A model generated the notes under the pieces. The model was not told the origin of the DNA. It was given only the letters and a program-made list of their open reading frames with translations, and made no database searches. A DNA stretch of 24,063 nucleotides from a virus. Position numbers and translations under genes: made by a program. Positions 14,172 to 21,354 of this stretch are shown one piece after another. The DNA is taken from positions 1 to 24,063 of IMG/VR virus record IMGVR_UViG_3300042384_000595; one strand, written 5' to 3'. The first letter of the stretch is position 1. Each line of letters opens with the position of its first letter.

Positions 14172-14777
14172 GGACTCTGCTTTCGGCTTTGCCCCGCGAA
14201 TGTCAAATACCTCGTTTGCGAAGCCGAGGTCGACCGCTTGCTTGGCAGTCATCCAAGTTTCTACCTTCATCATGGCGCGGATTTCATCCAGCGGCTTGCC
14301 CGTGCGGTTAACGTAGGTCTGCGCGATGTCAGCAGATAGCCCGTCGAGTAGGTCGGCGGCTTTGCGGTGGGCGTCAGCGTTTCCATGGACGCCATTCGAC
14401 GCGTCATGGATCATCATGCGGGCGTGTGGCACCATGCGGACCACATCGCAGGCCATGCAAATCACGCTGGCCATAGAAGCGGCCATACCCGTCACGGTGG
14501 CGGTGACTATGACGCCACGATCCCGCAGTGACATGATCTCTTGGTAGATGTTGTATCCGTCGAAGATGCTGCCGCCGGGTGAGTTGATTTCAATCTCCAG
14601 CGTATCCACGGCGTTCTCCGCACAATTCGTGATCGCGCCAAAGTCTGCGCCCTCTGCTGCGGCTTTTGCGCCGAAAAGTTTGCTGATATCCTCGGTTAGT
14701 TTTTCAACGGACCAAGGCATGATCGCGTCAGTCAGCTTGACCTTGCCCGCTTTGTTTTCAGTCTGAATCAGGTTCAT
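13737..14777 (-). CDS. prohead protease (ClpP/S49-type) fused to scaffold-like domain
   Basis: Processes the prohead and probably itself. Residues 1-200 are a ClpP-fold serine protease: EIEINSPGGSIFDG (61-74) is the conserved oxyanion-loop region, GMAAS (97-101) carries the nucleophile Ser101, and RMMIHDA (120-126) carries the catalytic His124. WMTAKQAVDLGFANEV (175-190) is the usual end of the domain. Residues 217-290 are a coiled coil rich in Ala, Glu, Leu and Ser, and the last 40 residues are acidic then basic, typical of an internal scaffold as in lambda C/Nu3. The ATG lies 20 nt inside the portal gene. An internal ATG (residue 203) sits right after a promoter-like element and may give a separate scaffold protein. 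Confidence 0.88.
   Translation of the reverse strand: MNLIQTENKAGKVKLTDAIMPWSVEKLTEDISKLFGAKAAAEGADFGAITNCAENAVDTLEIEINSPGGSIFDGYNIYQEIMSLRDRGVIVTATVTGMAASMASVICMACDVVRMVPHARMMIHDASNGVHGNADAHRKAADLLDGLSADIAQTYVNRTGKPLDEIRAMMKVETWMTAKQAVDLGFANEVFDIRGAKPKAESMSILSKLFPGNDEVSKLEASFAENDSLRNDLTAAQSRIAELTGLAEANTSLQSEVSELTTAKADLDAALVTASAELAAKDLEIEAAKTSAGQLATQALASIGQPEPLNIEADEKPGTKELSREAFNALSPSARLAFVKTGGKLS
14172..14207 (-). promoter_or_regulatory. putative promoter-like element inside the protease gene
   Basis: Minus strand: TTTGACATTCGCGGGGCA, then AAGCCGAAAGCAGAGTCC and ATG at 14171. The first 18 nt are identical to the copy before 4628, and GAAA recurs at the same distance. It is read as FDIRGAKPKAES in the protease frame, so coding constraint could explain part of it, but not the identity with an intergenic site 9.5 kb away. 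Confidence 0.45.
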
Positions 14778-16269
14778 TCGTTTGAGTGGTTGGGGGTTCA
14801 GGCACTTCCTTTTCGGATTGTTCGCCCATCTCGTTTGCGGTCTGCATGAACATCTCGCGAGGTTCCACGGTGATTTCTGCGCCGTGTTTCGCGTTGAGTT
14901 CGTCGGAAATGCTCTGAGCTTTCCATTTACGCAGCCACACCGAGCGGGCGCGCTGGTCTAGAAATTCGTCCTCGGTTAGCCCGCGAGCACCGAGCACTTC
15001 GCCCAGGTTGCGCGAGCCGGTCACGAGTTCATCGAGTTCCATCTTGGATTCCCGGCCATCGTCAACGGTTAGTCGGGGCGGATAGGAAAAGCTCCATGCG
15101 GTCGGGTTTTGGATCGGCGCAAACCTGCCAGACTCCGCGAAAACCGAGTAGGCCCACGCGAACGCACGCTTGGCACCATACCAGAGTTGCCCTTGGCGTT
15201 TGGTGACGAAACGGCGGCACTTGAGCACCTCGCCACGCTCTGCGGTGCCTTGGCCTGCGCCTTTCCAGACGGAGTAGGACCAGACGGAAATGACGGCATC
15301 ACGCACGATGCGGTCTTGGAACGAATCCCAGATTGGGCCGGGGTTGTCGTGCTTGATCTGCTCGATGCGCTGGTTGCCTTCAGCGGGGAGATACATAACG
15401 CCACCGGGGAATGCTTTGCTTGAGAAACCGGATTCTAACGACACATCGCCTGTCAGGCCATTGATCGGGTCGTCTAGATCGGGGCCACCGCTGTCGTTGA
15501 AAATCGTCAGGTGAAGCCGGGATATGATTTGTTGGCGGATCCGCTCGTCCTCGGTGGAGAAGAGCGACATTTTCAGAGACTCAAGCGCATGCGTGAAGGC
15601 TGGTAGTCCGCGCCCCTGCTCGCAGTGCGTCGGGTCGAAAAGGTGGATCACTTCGGCGGCGGGAACGTCTTTAAAAACTGGTTGCCCCATTGCGCCGACG
15701 TTGAACCGATAGGCGGCAGGTCGTCCGCTGCGGTAGTAGATGATTCCATCGTTGATGCGGTAGCCTTTAAACGGTCCCTCTTCGCCGACGATTCCATCGC
15801 TGGAGTGGGCCGAATAACAGCGATGTGATGGGATGAGTTGGATCCGGGGGAAACCGTCATCACCCTTGACCATCAGCCAGAAAATCTCCCCGTCACGGTC
15901 GATTGAGACGCTAGAAAGCTCCAGCATTTTCCACCAATCAAAGATGCCGCCGCGTGTGTCGCATTGGGGATACCAAACATCCGCCATGAATTTGGAGATA
16001 GCTTTGCCCGCGTCCGCATCGGGTCCGATGTAGGAAGGAATCCACGCCTCACCGGTGGCGAAGTCGGCTTTCTGGAGGATGCATGCCCTAGGCACGCCCA
16101 TATTCATGAACAGGCGATTTGATAGACTGCAAAGCGTCCTGCGGTCATGCGACGGAATGAGCTTGTCAATGTCATCATTCCTCACCTGGTGCTGCGGGCC
16201 GCGCCGATTGGATCGGTCGGCGGCATGCGCGAAGGTGTAGGGTTGCCCGAATTCGTTGAGTATAGCCAT
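14758..16269 (-). CDS. phage portal protein, lambda gpB family
   Basis: Forms the dodecameric ring through which DNA enters and leaves the head. The 503-residue protein has the lambda-family layout: an N-terminal segment with Asn/Arg-rich turns (SNRLFMNMGVPRACI, 50-64), DWWKMLELSSVSIDRDGEIFW (111-131), the conserved VIHLFDP (207-213) followed by QGRGLPAF (218-225), and a C-terminal acidic, Pro-rich tail (about 477-503). Length is close to lambda gpB (533). The stop of the preceding gene is separated from the ATG by CC only (TAA CC ATG). It lies between the gpW-position gene and the protease/scaffold gene, which is the lambda order A, W, B, C. Confidence 0.92.
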   Translation of the reverse strand: MAILNEFGQPYTFAHAADRSNRRGPQHQVRNDDIDKLIPSHDRRTLCSLSNRLFMNMGVPRACILQKADFATGEAWIPSYIGPDADAGKAISKFMADVWYPQCDTRGGIFDWWKMLELSSVSIDRDGEIFWLMVKGDDGFPRIQLIPSHRCYSAHSSDGIVGEEGPFKGYRINDGIIYYRSGRPAAYRFNVGAMGQPVFKDVPAAEVIHLFDPTHCEQGRGLPAFTHALESLKMSLFSTEDERIRQQIISRLHLTIFNDSGGPDLDDPINGLTGDVSLESGFSSKAFPGGVMYLPAEGNQRIEQIKHDNPGPIWDSFQDRIVRDAVISVWSYSVWKGAGQGTAERGEVLKCRRFVTKRQGQLWYGAKRAFAWAYSVFAESGRFAPIQNPTAWSFSYPPRLTVDDGRESKMELDELVTGSRNLGEVLGARGLTEDEFLDQRARSVWLRKWKAQSISDELNAKHGAEITVEPREMFMQTANEMGEQSEKEVPEPPTTQTNEPDSD

Positions 16270-16271
16270 GG

Positions 16272-16547
16272 TTAGAACGTTGGGATCTGGGTGGTCGAGA
16301 TCGGGCTTCCTCGATCAATGCATGCGACAACCCAGCGCAGGAGTTGCAGTCGCTTCCCGTTAGTCATCTCGGATTGCGAGGAGAATGTTTGCCCGTTGAC
16401 CGTTGCGCTTGTGATTCGGGCGGATGCGTTGGGGTCAGTGGCAATCAGGACAGCCAGCGTCGAGAACTCGCCCCGGATTTTAGCACATGCAGCAGCATCG
16501 CTCGATATGGCGGAGTAGATGGTGTTCCCAAGGCTGGCGATGTTCAC
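16272..16547 (-). CDS. gpW-position head-tail joining protein (putative)
   Basis: A 91-residue protein with a GTG start (residues MNIASLGNTIYSAISS). It is helical at the N-terminus, then has a strand pair (RITSATVNGQTFSSQSEM, about 44-61) and a final helix (KRLQLLRWVVACIDRG, about 65-80). The gene lies between large terminase and portal, where lambda has W. The helix, strand pair, helix pattern is also that of gpW, which plugs the portal channel and prepares it for the tail. The GTG is 28 nt after a TTTGACATTCGCG element, which supports this start. The sequence similarity is not strong enough to name it W. Confidence 0.6.
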   Translation of the reverse strand: MNIASLGNTIYSAISSDAAACAKIRGEFSTLAVLIATDPNASARITSATVNGQTFSSQSEMTNGKRLQLLRWVVACIDRGSPISTTQIPTF

Positions 16548-16582
16548 GGGCTTGCAATCCCCACCGTGACGCGAATGTCAAA
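16548..16582 (-). promoter_or_regulatory. putative promoter-like element before the gpW-position gene
   Basis: Minus strand: CTTTGACATTCGCGTCACGG, then TGGGGATTGCAAGCCC and GTG at 16547. TTGACA ends 28 nt before the GTG, and GATTGC begins 16 nt after it. It fills most of the 42-nt gap between the large terminase stop and this gene and is fully intergenic. Confidence 0.5.
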
Positions 16583-16589
16583 GTGAGCA

Positions 16590-18359
16590 TTAATCGGAAA
16601 CCGGAGCAAACACCCGATACATCAGCGCGGCGGCGAGCGAATACACCTCCGCATCCCTTAAATGGTTAGCCCCGACCCGAGTCCACTCCTCCACATCGCG
16701 CCCACGGGTGTCTTTTTTCGTCATCAACCGTTCGCCGTTGAGGTGCTTTGCGTAGGTTGGAGGGGCGTCGTCATAGGCCAGCCATTCCGCACCTTGCCCG
16801 TCGATAAGGCGTTGCAGGATGTATTGGAGTTGCGTGGTCGAGACGTGCCAGCATTTCGCCCGTGCTCCGTTCTTCGCCTTTGCGTGCCATGGCCGGGAGT
16901 AAAGCCGGGTTTCTTTTTGCCCGCGTTTTGGTCCTGCTTTTATCTCCCATTCCCACCCGCTCTTTCGGTTGCCGTCGCCCTTGATACCTTGCCAGCCGTA
17001 GGTCGTTATAATGCCGGCCATACGCTCCTGATCGAATCCAACATCGAGGAATGTGAGTTCTGGTAGCACGCCATACATCACGCGCTTTTCCTCGCACGCC
17101 GCCTCGGTGGGTTCATACCCGCAATACAGCAACCGGGAATCGCCACCCTCTGCCCATGCGCGGATTGCCAGCCAGAAGTGATCACCGCCCGCGTCAATGG
17201 TGCAGAAGCGCATCTTCTCGTTGTCGATTTTCCGCGCTTCCTCGTAGTCGGATCGGGTGTAGCCGGATTGCCTAACTGTGATTGTTTTCACGCCTTGGGA
17301 CTCATTCCAGCCGACCGCCCGCCGCTTCTGAAACCACTGCTTGAGCTGGGTGTGGTCGCCAATCGCCATCTGTCGGTCAGCGACGATCTTCTGTAAAACA
17401 TCCTCAGCCCACGGAATCCACCAGATGCCGCCGGCGTCGAGATGGAAGCCCTCGTAGCCGCGCAGCCCGTTGTCATCGGTCAGCAGGTATCCGTCGTTTT
17501 CTTGGTAGGAGTCATGCAGCAAGCGGCGGTTGGCAGGCGTGTCGGCAAACTCCGCTTTGCATTCCTCATTTGGGCAGATCCGGCGCACGGTGTCGGCGGT
17601 CGCCTGGTCGTCGGGGGTGCCGTTCTCGCGCTTGATTTCGTCCCATGCGAGTTGCTCAAATTTGAACGAGTGGACGCTCTGGCACGATGGGCATTGCCAC
17701 GCAAAATCCCACTTGCGGCATTTATCGTGTTCAAGGTGGAGTTCTGAAGTTTGCCCGATGCCGTCCTCGGTGGCGATTTCCCCCGCTTGGGATGCCAATA
17801 CAAACTTCCGATTCTCGCGGTTGTGGGATCGCCCGAGCCATTCGCGTACCATGCCGTGCTTCCACTTCCATGCCTCGTCCCCGAGTCCGAAGGTAATGGA
17901 TTTTTCTTGGAAGTTGCTCATGTTCGCCCCGCCGAAAAGCTGGAACATGTGCGGCCATACAATCGCGTCTTTGCGCACCGAGTTTCGGAGTTGCGACGGC
18001 CAGAGCGGCTTGATAGGCTCGCATCCCCGGAGCGATTTGATGAGCCGGGTTTCTGCCCACAGCTGCGCGTCGGAGTCGGTCTGTGATGCGTAGAGTGTCG
18101 ATCCGGGGGACTCGGAAACGATCCAGCAGGTGATCGCCTCAAAGAACGTCGATTTGCCTGCGCCCGTCGGAAACAGCAGAACCATGTGGCGGGTCACATA
18201 GTCGCCCATGCAACCCATCGGTTTGACTAACCAGCGGGTTTGCGACGGGTCAAACATGCCAGAGCGTTCAGAGTTTTCCACCGGGACATGCAACGCTGCC
18301 CATTCCGCTGGGTGGAGATCGGATGGGGGAGATACGGCGGTGCGAAATTCTGCGCTCAT
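16590..18359 (-). CDS. terminase large subunit, GpA-type
   Basis: Packages DNA: ATPase motor plus nuclease. From MSAEFRTAVSPPSDL the protein has 589 residues. The Walker A-like PTGAGKST is at 64-71 and the Walker B region TFGLGDEAW at 156-164. A zinc-finger pair has Cys223/Cys226 (CPSC) and Cys262/Cys267 (CPNEEC). Nuclease-domain acidic residues are Asp389 (FCTIDAGGDHFW) and Asp439 (FLDVGFDQERM), with a C-terminal NHLRDAEVYSLAA (565-577). This is the layout of lambda gpA-like terminases. I chose the start at 18359 because it overlaps the small subunit stop (ATGA); the frame is open upstream to 18380. GpA-type enzymes usually cut at cos sites, so the genome ends are probably cohesive, but no cos site was identified here. 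Confidence 0.92.
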   Translation of the reverse strand: MSAEFRTAVSPPSDLHPAEWAALHVPVENSERSGMFDPSQTRWLVKPMGCMGDYVTRHMVLLFPTGAGKSTFFEAITCWIVSESPGSTLYASQTDSDAQLWAETRLIKSLRGCEPIKPLWPSQLRNSVRKDAIVWPHMFQLFGGANMSNFQEKSITFGLGDEAWKWKHGMVREWLGRSHNRENRKFVLASQAGEIATEDGIGQTSELHLEHDKCRKWDFAWQCPSCQSVHSFKFEQLAWDEIKRENGTPDDQATADTVRRICPNEECKAEFADTPANRRLLHDSYQENDGYLLTDDNGLRGYEGFHLDAGGIWWIPWAEDVLQKIVADRQMAIGDHTQLKQWFQKRRAVGWNESQGVKTITVRQSGYTRSDYEEARKIDNEKMRFCTIDAGGDHFWLAIRAWAEGGDSRLLYCGYEPTEAACEEKRVMYGVLPELTFLDVGFDQERMAGIITTYGWQGIKGDGNRKSGWEWEIKAGPKRGQKETRLYSRPWHAKAKNGARAKCWHVSTTQLQYILQRLIDGQGAEWLAYDDAPPTYAKHLNGERLMTKKDTRGRDVEEWTRVGANHLRDAEVYSLAAALMYRVFAPVSD

Positions 18360-18895
18360 TGCTCGGGATGCTCTGCCCAAAATTGAGAAAGCCCATCCGC
18401 CAGTTGACCCTGGATGGCTCGGATTCGTTCTTTGACTAACGGGCGGGAACGCTCAAGCGGTAGCCCAAGGCAGAGTTGCGGAAGCTCTGACTCCATGACG
18501 CGGAGGGCGGCTGAGACGGCGGCACCGATGCGGATATCTCGTTGCCCAACCTCATCGCGGGATAGCAGTTGATTCATTTCCTTGCGCACGGCGGCGGCGA
18601 GCTTTAGCCCTTCCAGCTGCCGCTTGAGCGTGGTGGCTTCGGCGACGGAAATCCCCTTTGCCATCAGCGCCCGCTCGATCTCGTCCAGCGTCATCTCTGC
18701 CGATGGTCCCGGTTTCGATGGCGCGGAATACTCCGACCGAGAATCGACGCGGGGAGGGATTCCCGCCTTGAATTTGCGGAGCGCCTTGATGTCGTGCGCG
18801 TCGATCCCGGCCTTTTTTGCCTCGTTGATCTGCCCCAGTGACATGCCCAATTCGGCCGCGATGACCCGAACGGTTTTCTGTTTTTTCGCTGCCAT
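18356..18895 (-). CDS. terminase small subunit (putative)
   Basis: A 179-residue protein. A basic N-terminus (MAAKKQKTVR) leads into a helix-turn-helix-like stretch at about 9-40 (VIAAELGMSLGQINEAKKAG), suited to recognising the packaging start. A linker rich in Pro and Ser (about 45-65) follows, then a helical, coiled-coil-like region (about 68-130: LDEIERALMAKGISVAEATT) and an amphipathic C-terminal helix that could bind the large subunit. It directly precedes the large subunit with an ATGA overlap. Size, HTH-plus-coil layout and position support a Nu1/DUF1441-type small terminase. Confidence 0.8.
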   Translation of the reverse strand: MAAKKQKTVRVIAAELGMSLGQINEAKKAGIDAHDIKALRKFKAGIPPRVDSRSEYSAPSKPGPSAEMTLDEIERALMAKGISVAEATTLKRQLEGLKLAAAVRKEMNQLLSRDEVGQRDIRIGAAVSAALRVMESELPQLCLGLPLERSRPLVKERIRAIQGQLADGLSQFWAEHPEQ

Positions 18896-19042
18896 TTTTT
18901 AAGTTGTTGATCGTTACGGTGTTACGGGCTGGGAATGGTAGGTCTATCCCGCGCGACGCATCCCGATCGTTTTCAGGCCTGATCCGTAGGGTTCCCACTA
19001 GGGGGTTGGTTTTCAGTCACTTGCGAACCTGTTAGATCTAAC
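18896..19042 (-). promoter_or_regulatory. 147-nt gap before the terminase operon, with two GTTAC repeats
   Basis: No gene is visible here. Plus-strand GTTAC at 18913-18917 and 18921-18925 form a tight direct repeat (GTTACGGT GTTACGGG), the same pentamer that clusters at 21955-22295. The 12 nt before the small terminase ATG are A-rich. This is the natural place for a late promoter or for a packaging (cos) site, but I found no convincing -35/-10 pair and no clear cos-like symmetry. Confidence 0.4.
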
Positions 19043-19711
19043 TCACTCACCCACCTCTTCCAGCATCGCGATGAACACCGCAACCGGCTTCATGGCTGAC
19101 CTGATATCACCCATTAGGCCTGGGGGGATGGTGTCAAGATTACCCCCAAGTCCTTTAGTGATGCTGCCGACCATTGATGCCATGCGACCAGCCTTGGCCA
19201 GCACCATGGCACCCACATCATCCACCATCACCTTGGGCTTGTGCTCGATGCCTAGCCCAAGCTCAAGCTGCGCCTCGGACTCAGCCACGAAATCAATCCC
19301 CCATTTGTCAGATGCAAATTTGCGCGACTTGCTCAGCCATTGGCCAGCATGCCGCTTGCATTGCAATAGCTGATGATGCATTGCTACCCACTCGTCCTGT
19401 GTTGCGTTGTCGGATATGGATAGCCCGAAGTCCGCGCCAACGATGGGGCGTAGAGATGCCGTGAAATCCTCGCAAATCTGTTTCGCATTGATGGGTAGTG
19501 AATCGGGATGTAATGCGTCATAAGTGGCGCACTCATCACTAAATCTCAACTCTAATCGCTTCTTCTCCTGGGGATTCGTGCATTCTCTGATTTCTGCCAG
19601 TAGTTTTGCAATAGCGATGCTCGGTAGTGGTGGCGCAACCGGAACCTCTGGCTGTGGCCCGCGCTTTATCCATTTCCCCGGTCTTGTGCTGGTGTCTAGG
19701 TCATTTGTCAT
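19043..19711 (-). CDS. hypothetical protein upstream of terminase
   Basis: A 222-residue soluble protein starting MTNDLDTSTRPGKWIKRGPQ. After a Pro-rich N-terminus (to about residue 32) it is mostly helical, with an early charged helix (ECTNPQEKKRLELRFSDECA), a central helix (DEWVAMHHQLLQCKRHAGQW, about 107-126) and a Met/Val/Ala-rich C-terminal segment that is amphipathic rather than transmembrane (AMVLAKAGRMASMVGS; KPVAVFIAMLEEVGE). It starts 11 nt inside the end of the 61-codon gene. No motif was recognised. Possible roles are a regulator or a DNA-associated accessory, but nothing visible decides. Confidence 0.65.
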   Translation of the reverse strand: MTNDLDTSTRPGKWIKRGPQPEVPVAPPLPSIAIAKLLAEIRECTNPQEKKRLELRFSDECATYDALHPDSLPINAKQICEDFTASLRPIVGADFGLSISDNATQDEWVAMHHQLLQCKRHAGQWLSKSRKFASDKWGIDFVAESEAQLELGLGIEHKPKVMVDDVGAMVLAKAGRMASMVGSITKGLGGNLDTIPPGLMGDIRSAMKPVAVFIAMLEEVGE

Positions 19712-19886
19712 CTTCGTTGATTTTCGATTTTCGATTTTCCCGATCTTTCAAAAACTCATCGCAGGCGAGTTTCACCTTCCTCGCCGTGGATTTCTCGTGC
19801 ATCTCCCAAAAACACGAACGCTCTTCGTCGAGCCTTGCGTGCGGTTCGGTTGCCCTTCGCGAGTAACTCCCCCTCTTTTTTGCCAT
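19701..19886 (-). CDS. small basic hypothetical protein
   Basis: A 61-residue protein starting MAKKRGSYSRRATEPHARLD, very rich in Lys, Arg and Glu, with a helical C-terminal half (KVKLACDEFLKDRENRKSKI). I chose the ATG at 19886; the longer frame from 20003 would run back through the gene with the DIPF tail. Its end overlaps the start of the next gene by 11 nt. A short tandem repeat of GAAAATC lies in its 3' part. The charge suggests nucleic-acid or protein binding. No family was recognised. Confidence 0.55.
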   Translation of the reverse strand: MAKKRGSYSRRATEPHARLDEERSCFWEMHEKSTARKVKLACDEFLKDRENRKSKINEDDK

Positions 19887-19944
19887 AAAGGTATAAAAGC
19901 GGAAATCGCTAACGAAGGGCAAGGGAAGAATCCAGAAATGTAAA

Positions 19945-20241
19945 TCAAAACGGGATATCCTCACATTCATCATTCCCGACATGATTAGCGACCGGCGGCG
20001 CAACCCCGTTCTGGTTCGGTGACCGCCGTTCCCCGATGTGCTTCCAATTGCCGATTATCGGACCCTTAATTCCGGCCTCGCGCTTCTCCTTGCCAACATC
20101 CTGAACGATGAATCCATCGTTGCCGTATTGGTCGGTGCCGTCCCTGTTGTCCATCAGGGTGAGGTCCATATAGGTCCCCTTCGATCCGGTGAAGAGAAGC
20201 GCCTTGTCGATCTTGGTAACGTCAATTTTGAGTCGTTGCAT
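19945..20241 (-). CDS. SSB-like small protein with acidic DIPF tail
   Basis: A 98-residue protein starting MQRLKIDVTKIDKALLFTGS, with YMDLTLMDNRDGTDQYGNDG (about 24-43), a Gly/Lys-rich middle with GPIIGNWKHIGERRS, and the end ECEDIPF. That acidic tip ending in Ile-Pro-Phe is the signature by which single-stranded-DNA-binding proteins recruit repair and replication partners. The start of the protein (strands, then a loop with DGTDQYG) fits a compact OB-like domain, but it is shorter than a usual SSB. The gene lies in the early block between the primase/helicase and the terminases. SSB-like function is inferred mainly from the tail. Confidence 0.7.
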   Translation of the reverse strand: MQRLKIDVTKIDKALLFTGSKGTYMDLTLMDNRDGTDQYGNDGFIVQDVGKEKREAGIKGPIIGNWKHIGERRSPNQNGVAPPVANHVGNDECEDIPF

Positions 20242-20313
20242 TTTGGTGTGTTTGGTTAGAATTATTTGAGAACCGTTGATGCAGCGGACGGGACACCGCC
20301 GCTGATCGTGGTG

Positions 20314-20523
20314 TTAGCGATGAGATTCCCTGACCGCATCCGCCAAGTCGCTGATCGAGCTTGCGATACTTTGCATTGCAGCCGTGAGTCCCATCACAGC
20401 TTCCGTGTGCGAAGTTACATATCCCCCAGATGCGTCGTGCGATCCAGCGGCGTTTGTGGGCGTAATGGCATCAGCAAGTTGCCGGATAGCCCCTGTCATT
20501 TTTTCGATTTCTGGTGTATTCAT
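20314..20523 (-). CDS. small hypothetical phage protein (GGYVTS/TEAVMG type)
   Basis: A 69-residue protein: N-terminal helix (TPEIEKMTGAIRQLADAI), a short loop with NAAGSHDASGGYVTSHTEAV (about 24-43) and a C-terminal helix (ASSISDLADAVRESH). I recall similar short helical hairpin proteins with this Gly-Tyr-Val-Thr-Ser loop in early regions of other phages, always without known function. It stands alone between the SSB-like gene and the 155-residue gene, with gaps of 72 and 25 nt. No enzymatic motif is visible. Confidence 0.65.
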   Translation of the reverse strand: MNTPEIEKMTGAIRQLADAITPTNAAGSHDASGGYVTSHTEAVMGLTAAMQSIASSISDLADAVRESHR

Positions 20524-20548
20524 AGTTTATCGGTGGTAAAAAGATTCG

Positions 20549-21016
20549 CTAACAAGACGCGTCATCCAACGGCGTGGACGCATCTCTTTGTTTTCCAGCT
20601 CCAGCGCCGCCGTGGATGCGCTCAGCGTTCGGGTCAAGAATTTTGAAGTCCTCCGCGAGCAGTTCGTTGTATTCCGGGATGGCAGACAGAGCGGCGTGGA
20701 GATTTTCCAGAGGCACACCGTCACGGCAGGCAATATGCCACACCTCGACCATTAGCCGGAGCATTGTCCACGCGTGTTTAGCCTCCTTTTGCGGGTATGG
20801 GCCTTCGGGGATGGATTGCGAAGGCTTGCACCACATAGAGAGGTGTTTTAGCTGTCCGCCGTCAGGGTGCTTGCACACTCCGACATGTCCAGATTCTCCG
20901 CCTCTCGCGCAAAGTCCCCATGTCGGGTTCCACGCGATCATAGCATCAGAAAGCCGAACAAGTGGCTGGTGAGCAACGGCAGCCCGTTGCGTGTTGGATT
21001 CTTGGGGTGGTTTCAT
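20549..21016 (-). CDS. hypothetical protein in early block
   Basis: A 155-residue protein with a Pro-rich, low-complexity N-terminus (MKPPQESNTQRAAVAHQPLV), Cys/His residues at about 36-63 (CARGGESGHVGVCKH ... MWC), which might bind a metal, and helical segments (AKHAWTMLRLMVEVWHIAC; ENLHAALSAIPEYNELLAED). The ATG overlaps the stop of the DUF551-like gene (ATGA). Helical ALxAIPEYxxLL stretches of this type occur in small phage early proteins that I cannot name. Function unknown. Confidence 0.65.
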   Translation of the reverse strand: MKPPQESNTQRAAVAHQPLVRLSDAMIAWNPTWGLCARGGESGHVGVCKHPDGGQLKHLSMWCKPSQSIPEGPYPQKEAKHAWTMLRLMVEVWHIACRDGVPLENLHAALSAIPEYNELLAEDFKILDPNAERIHGGAGAGKQRDASTPLDDASC

Positions 21017-21354
21017 AGTTGGTTGGTGTTGTCAGAGTTCGCTATCGGCTGCCGCGCCACAGCACAGGCGTTCGGCAGAGGAATCCAGAGCGTTGGTTCG
21101 CGTAGTTCGCAGACGGAAAAGCCCGCGTCCTCGTGGTATGCGCAGACGCTGGCCATGTGATCGAGTCCGTGAGCGGGCGGGCAATAGACGATAATATCCC
21201 GATCCTTCGGAGCATCCTCAATCGGCATCCATCCACCCATCTCTCGGGCGATGATTTCGGCGATGTCTGCCCGCTGGTTGTCTGGTAGCCCGAATTCGCG
21301 CAGATAATCCAATATCCGCGAGGTTGCGGCGATGGCTTGTAGTGGTGTTTTCAT
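21013..21354 (-). CDS. DUF551-like protein
   Basis: A 113-residue protein. After a helical N-terminus (AIAATSRILDYLREFG) and a short helix (QRADIAEIIAREMG), residues 42-58 read WMPIEDAPKDRDIIVYC, the hallmark of the DUF551 family, which then has a short beta domain closed by WIPLPNA (about 90-96). Function of DUF551 is unknown; members are frequent in phage early regions. ATGA overlaps join it to the MazG-like gene upstream and the 155-residue gene downstream, giving a three-gene translationally coupled unit. Confidence 0.75.
   Translation of the reverse strand: MKTPLQAIAATSRILDYLREFGLPDNQRADIAEIIAREMGGWMPIEDAPKDRDIIVYCPPAHGLDHMASVCAYHEDAGFSVCELREPTLWIPLPNACAVARQPIANSDNTNQL

Noticed and set aside
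19724-19745. Three tandem GAAAATC units on the minus strand
   Set aside because: Short, inside a Lys/Arg/Asn-rich coding end, and not repeated elsewhere; explained by codon use.
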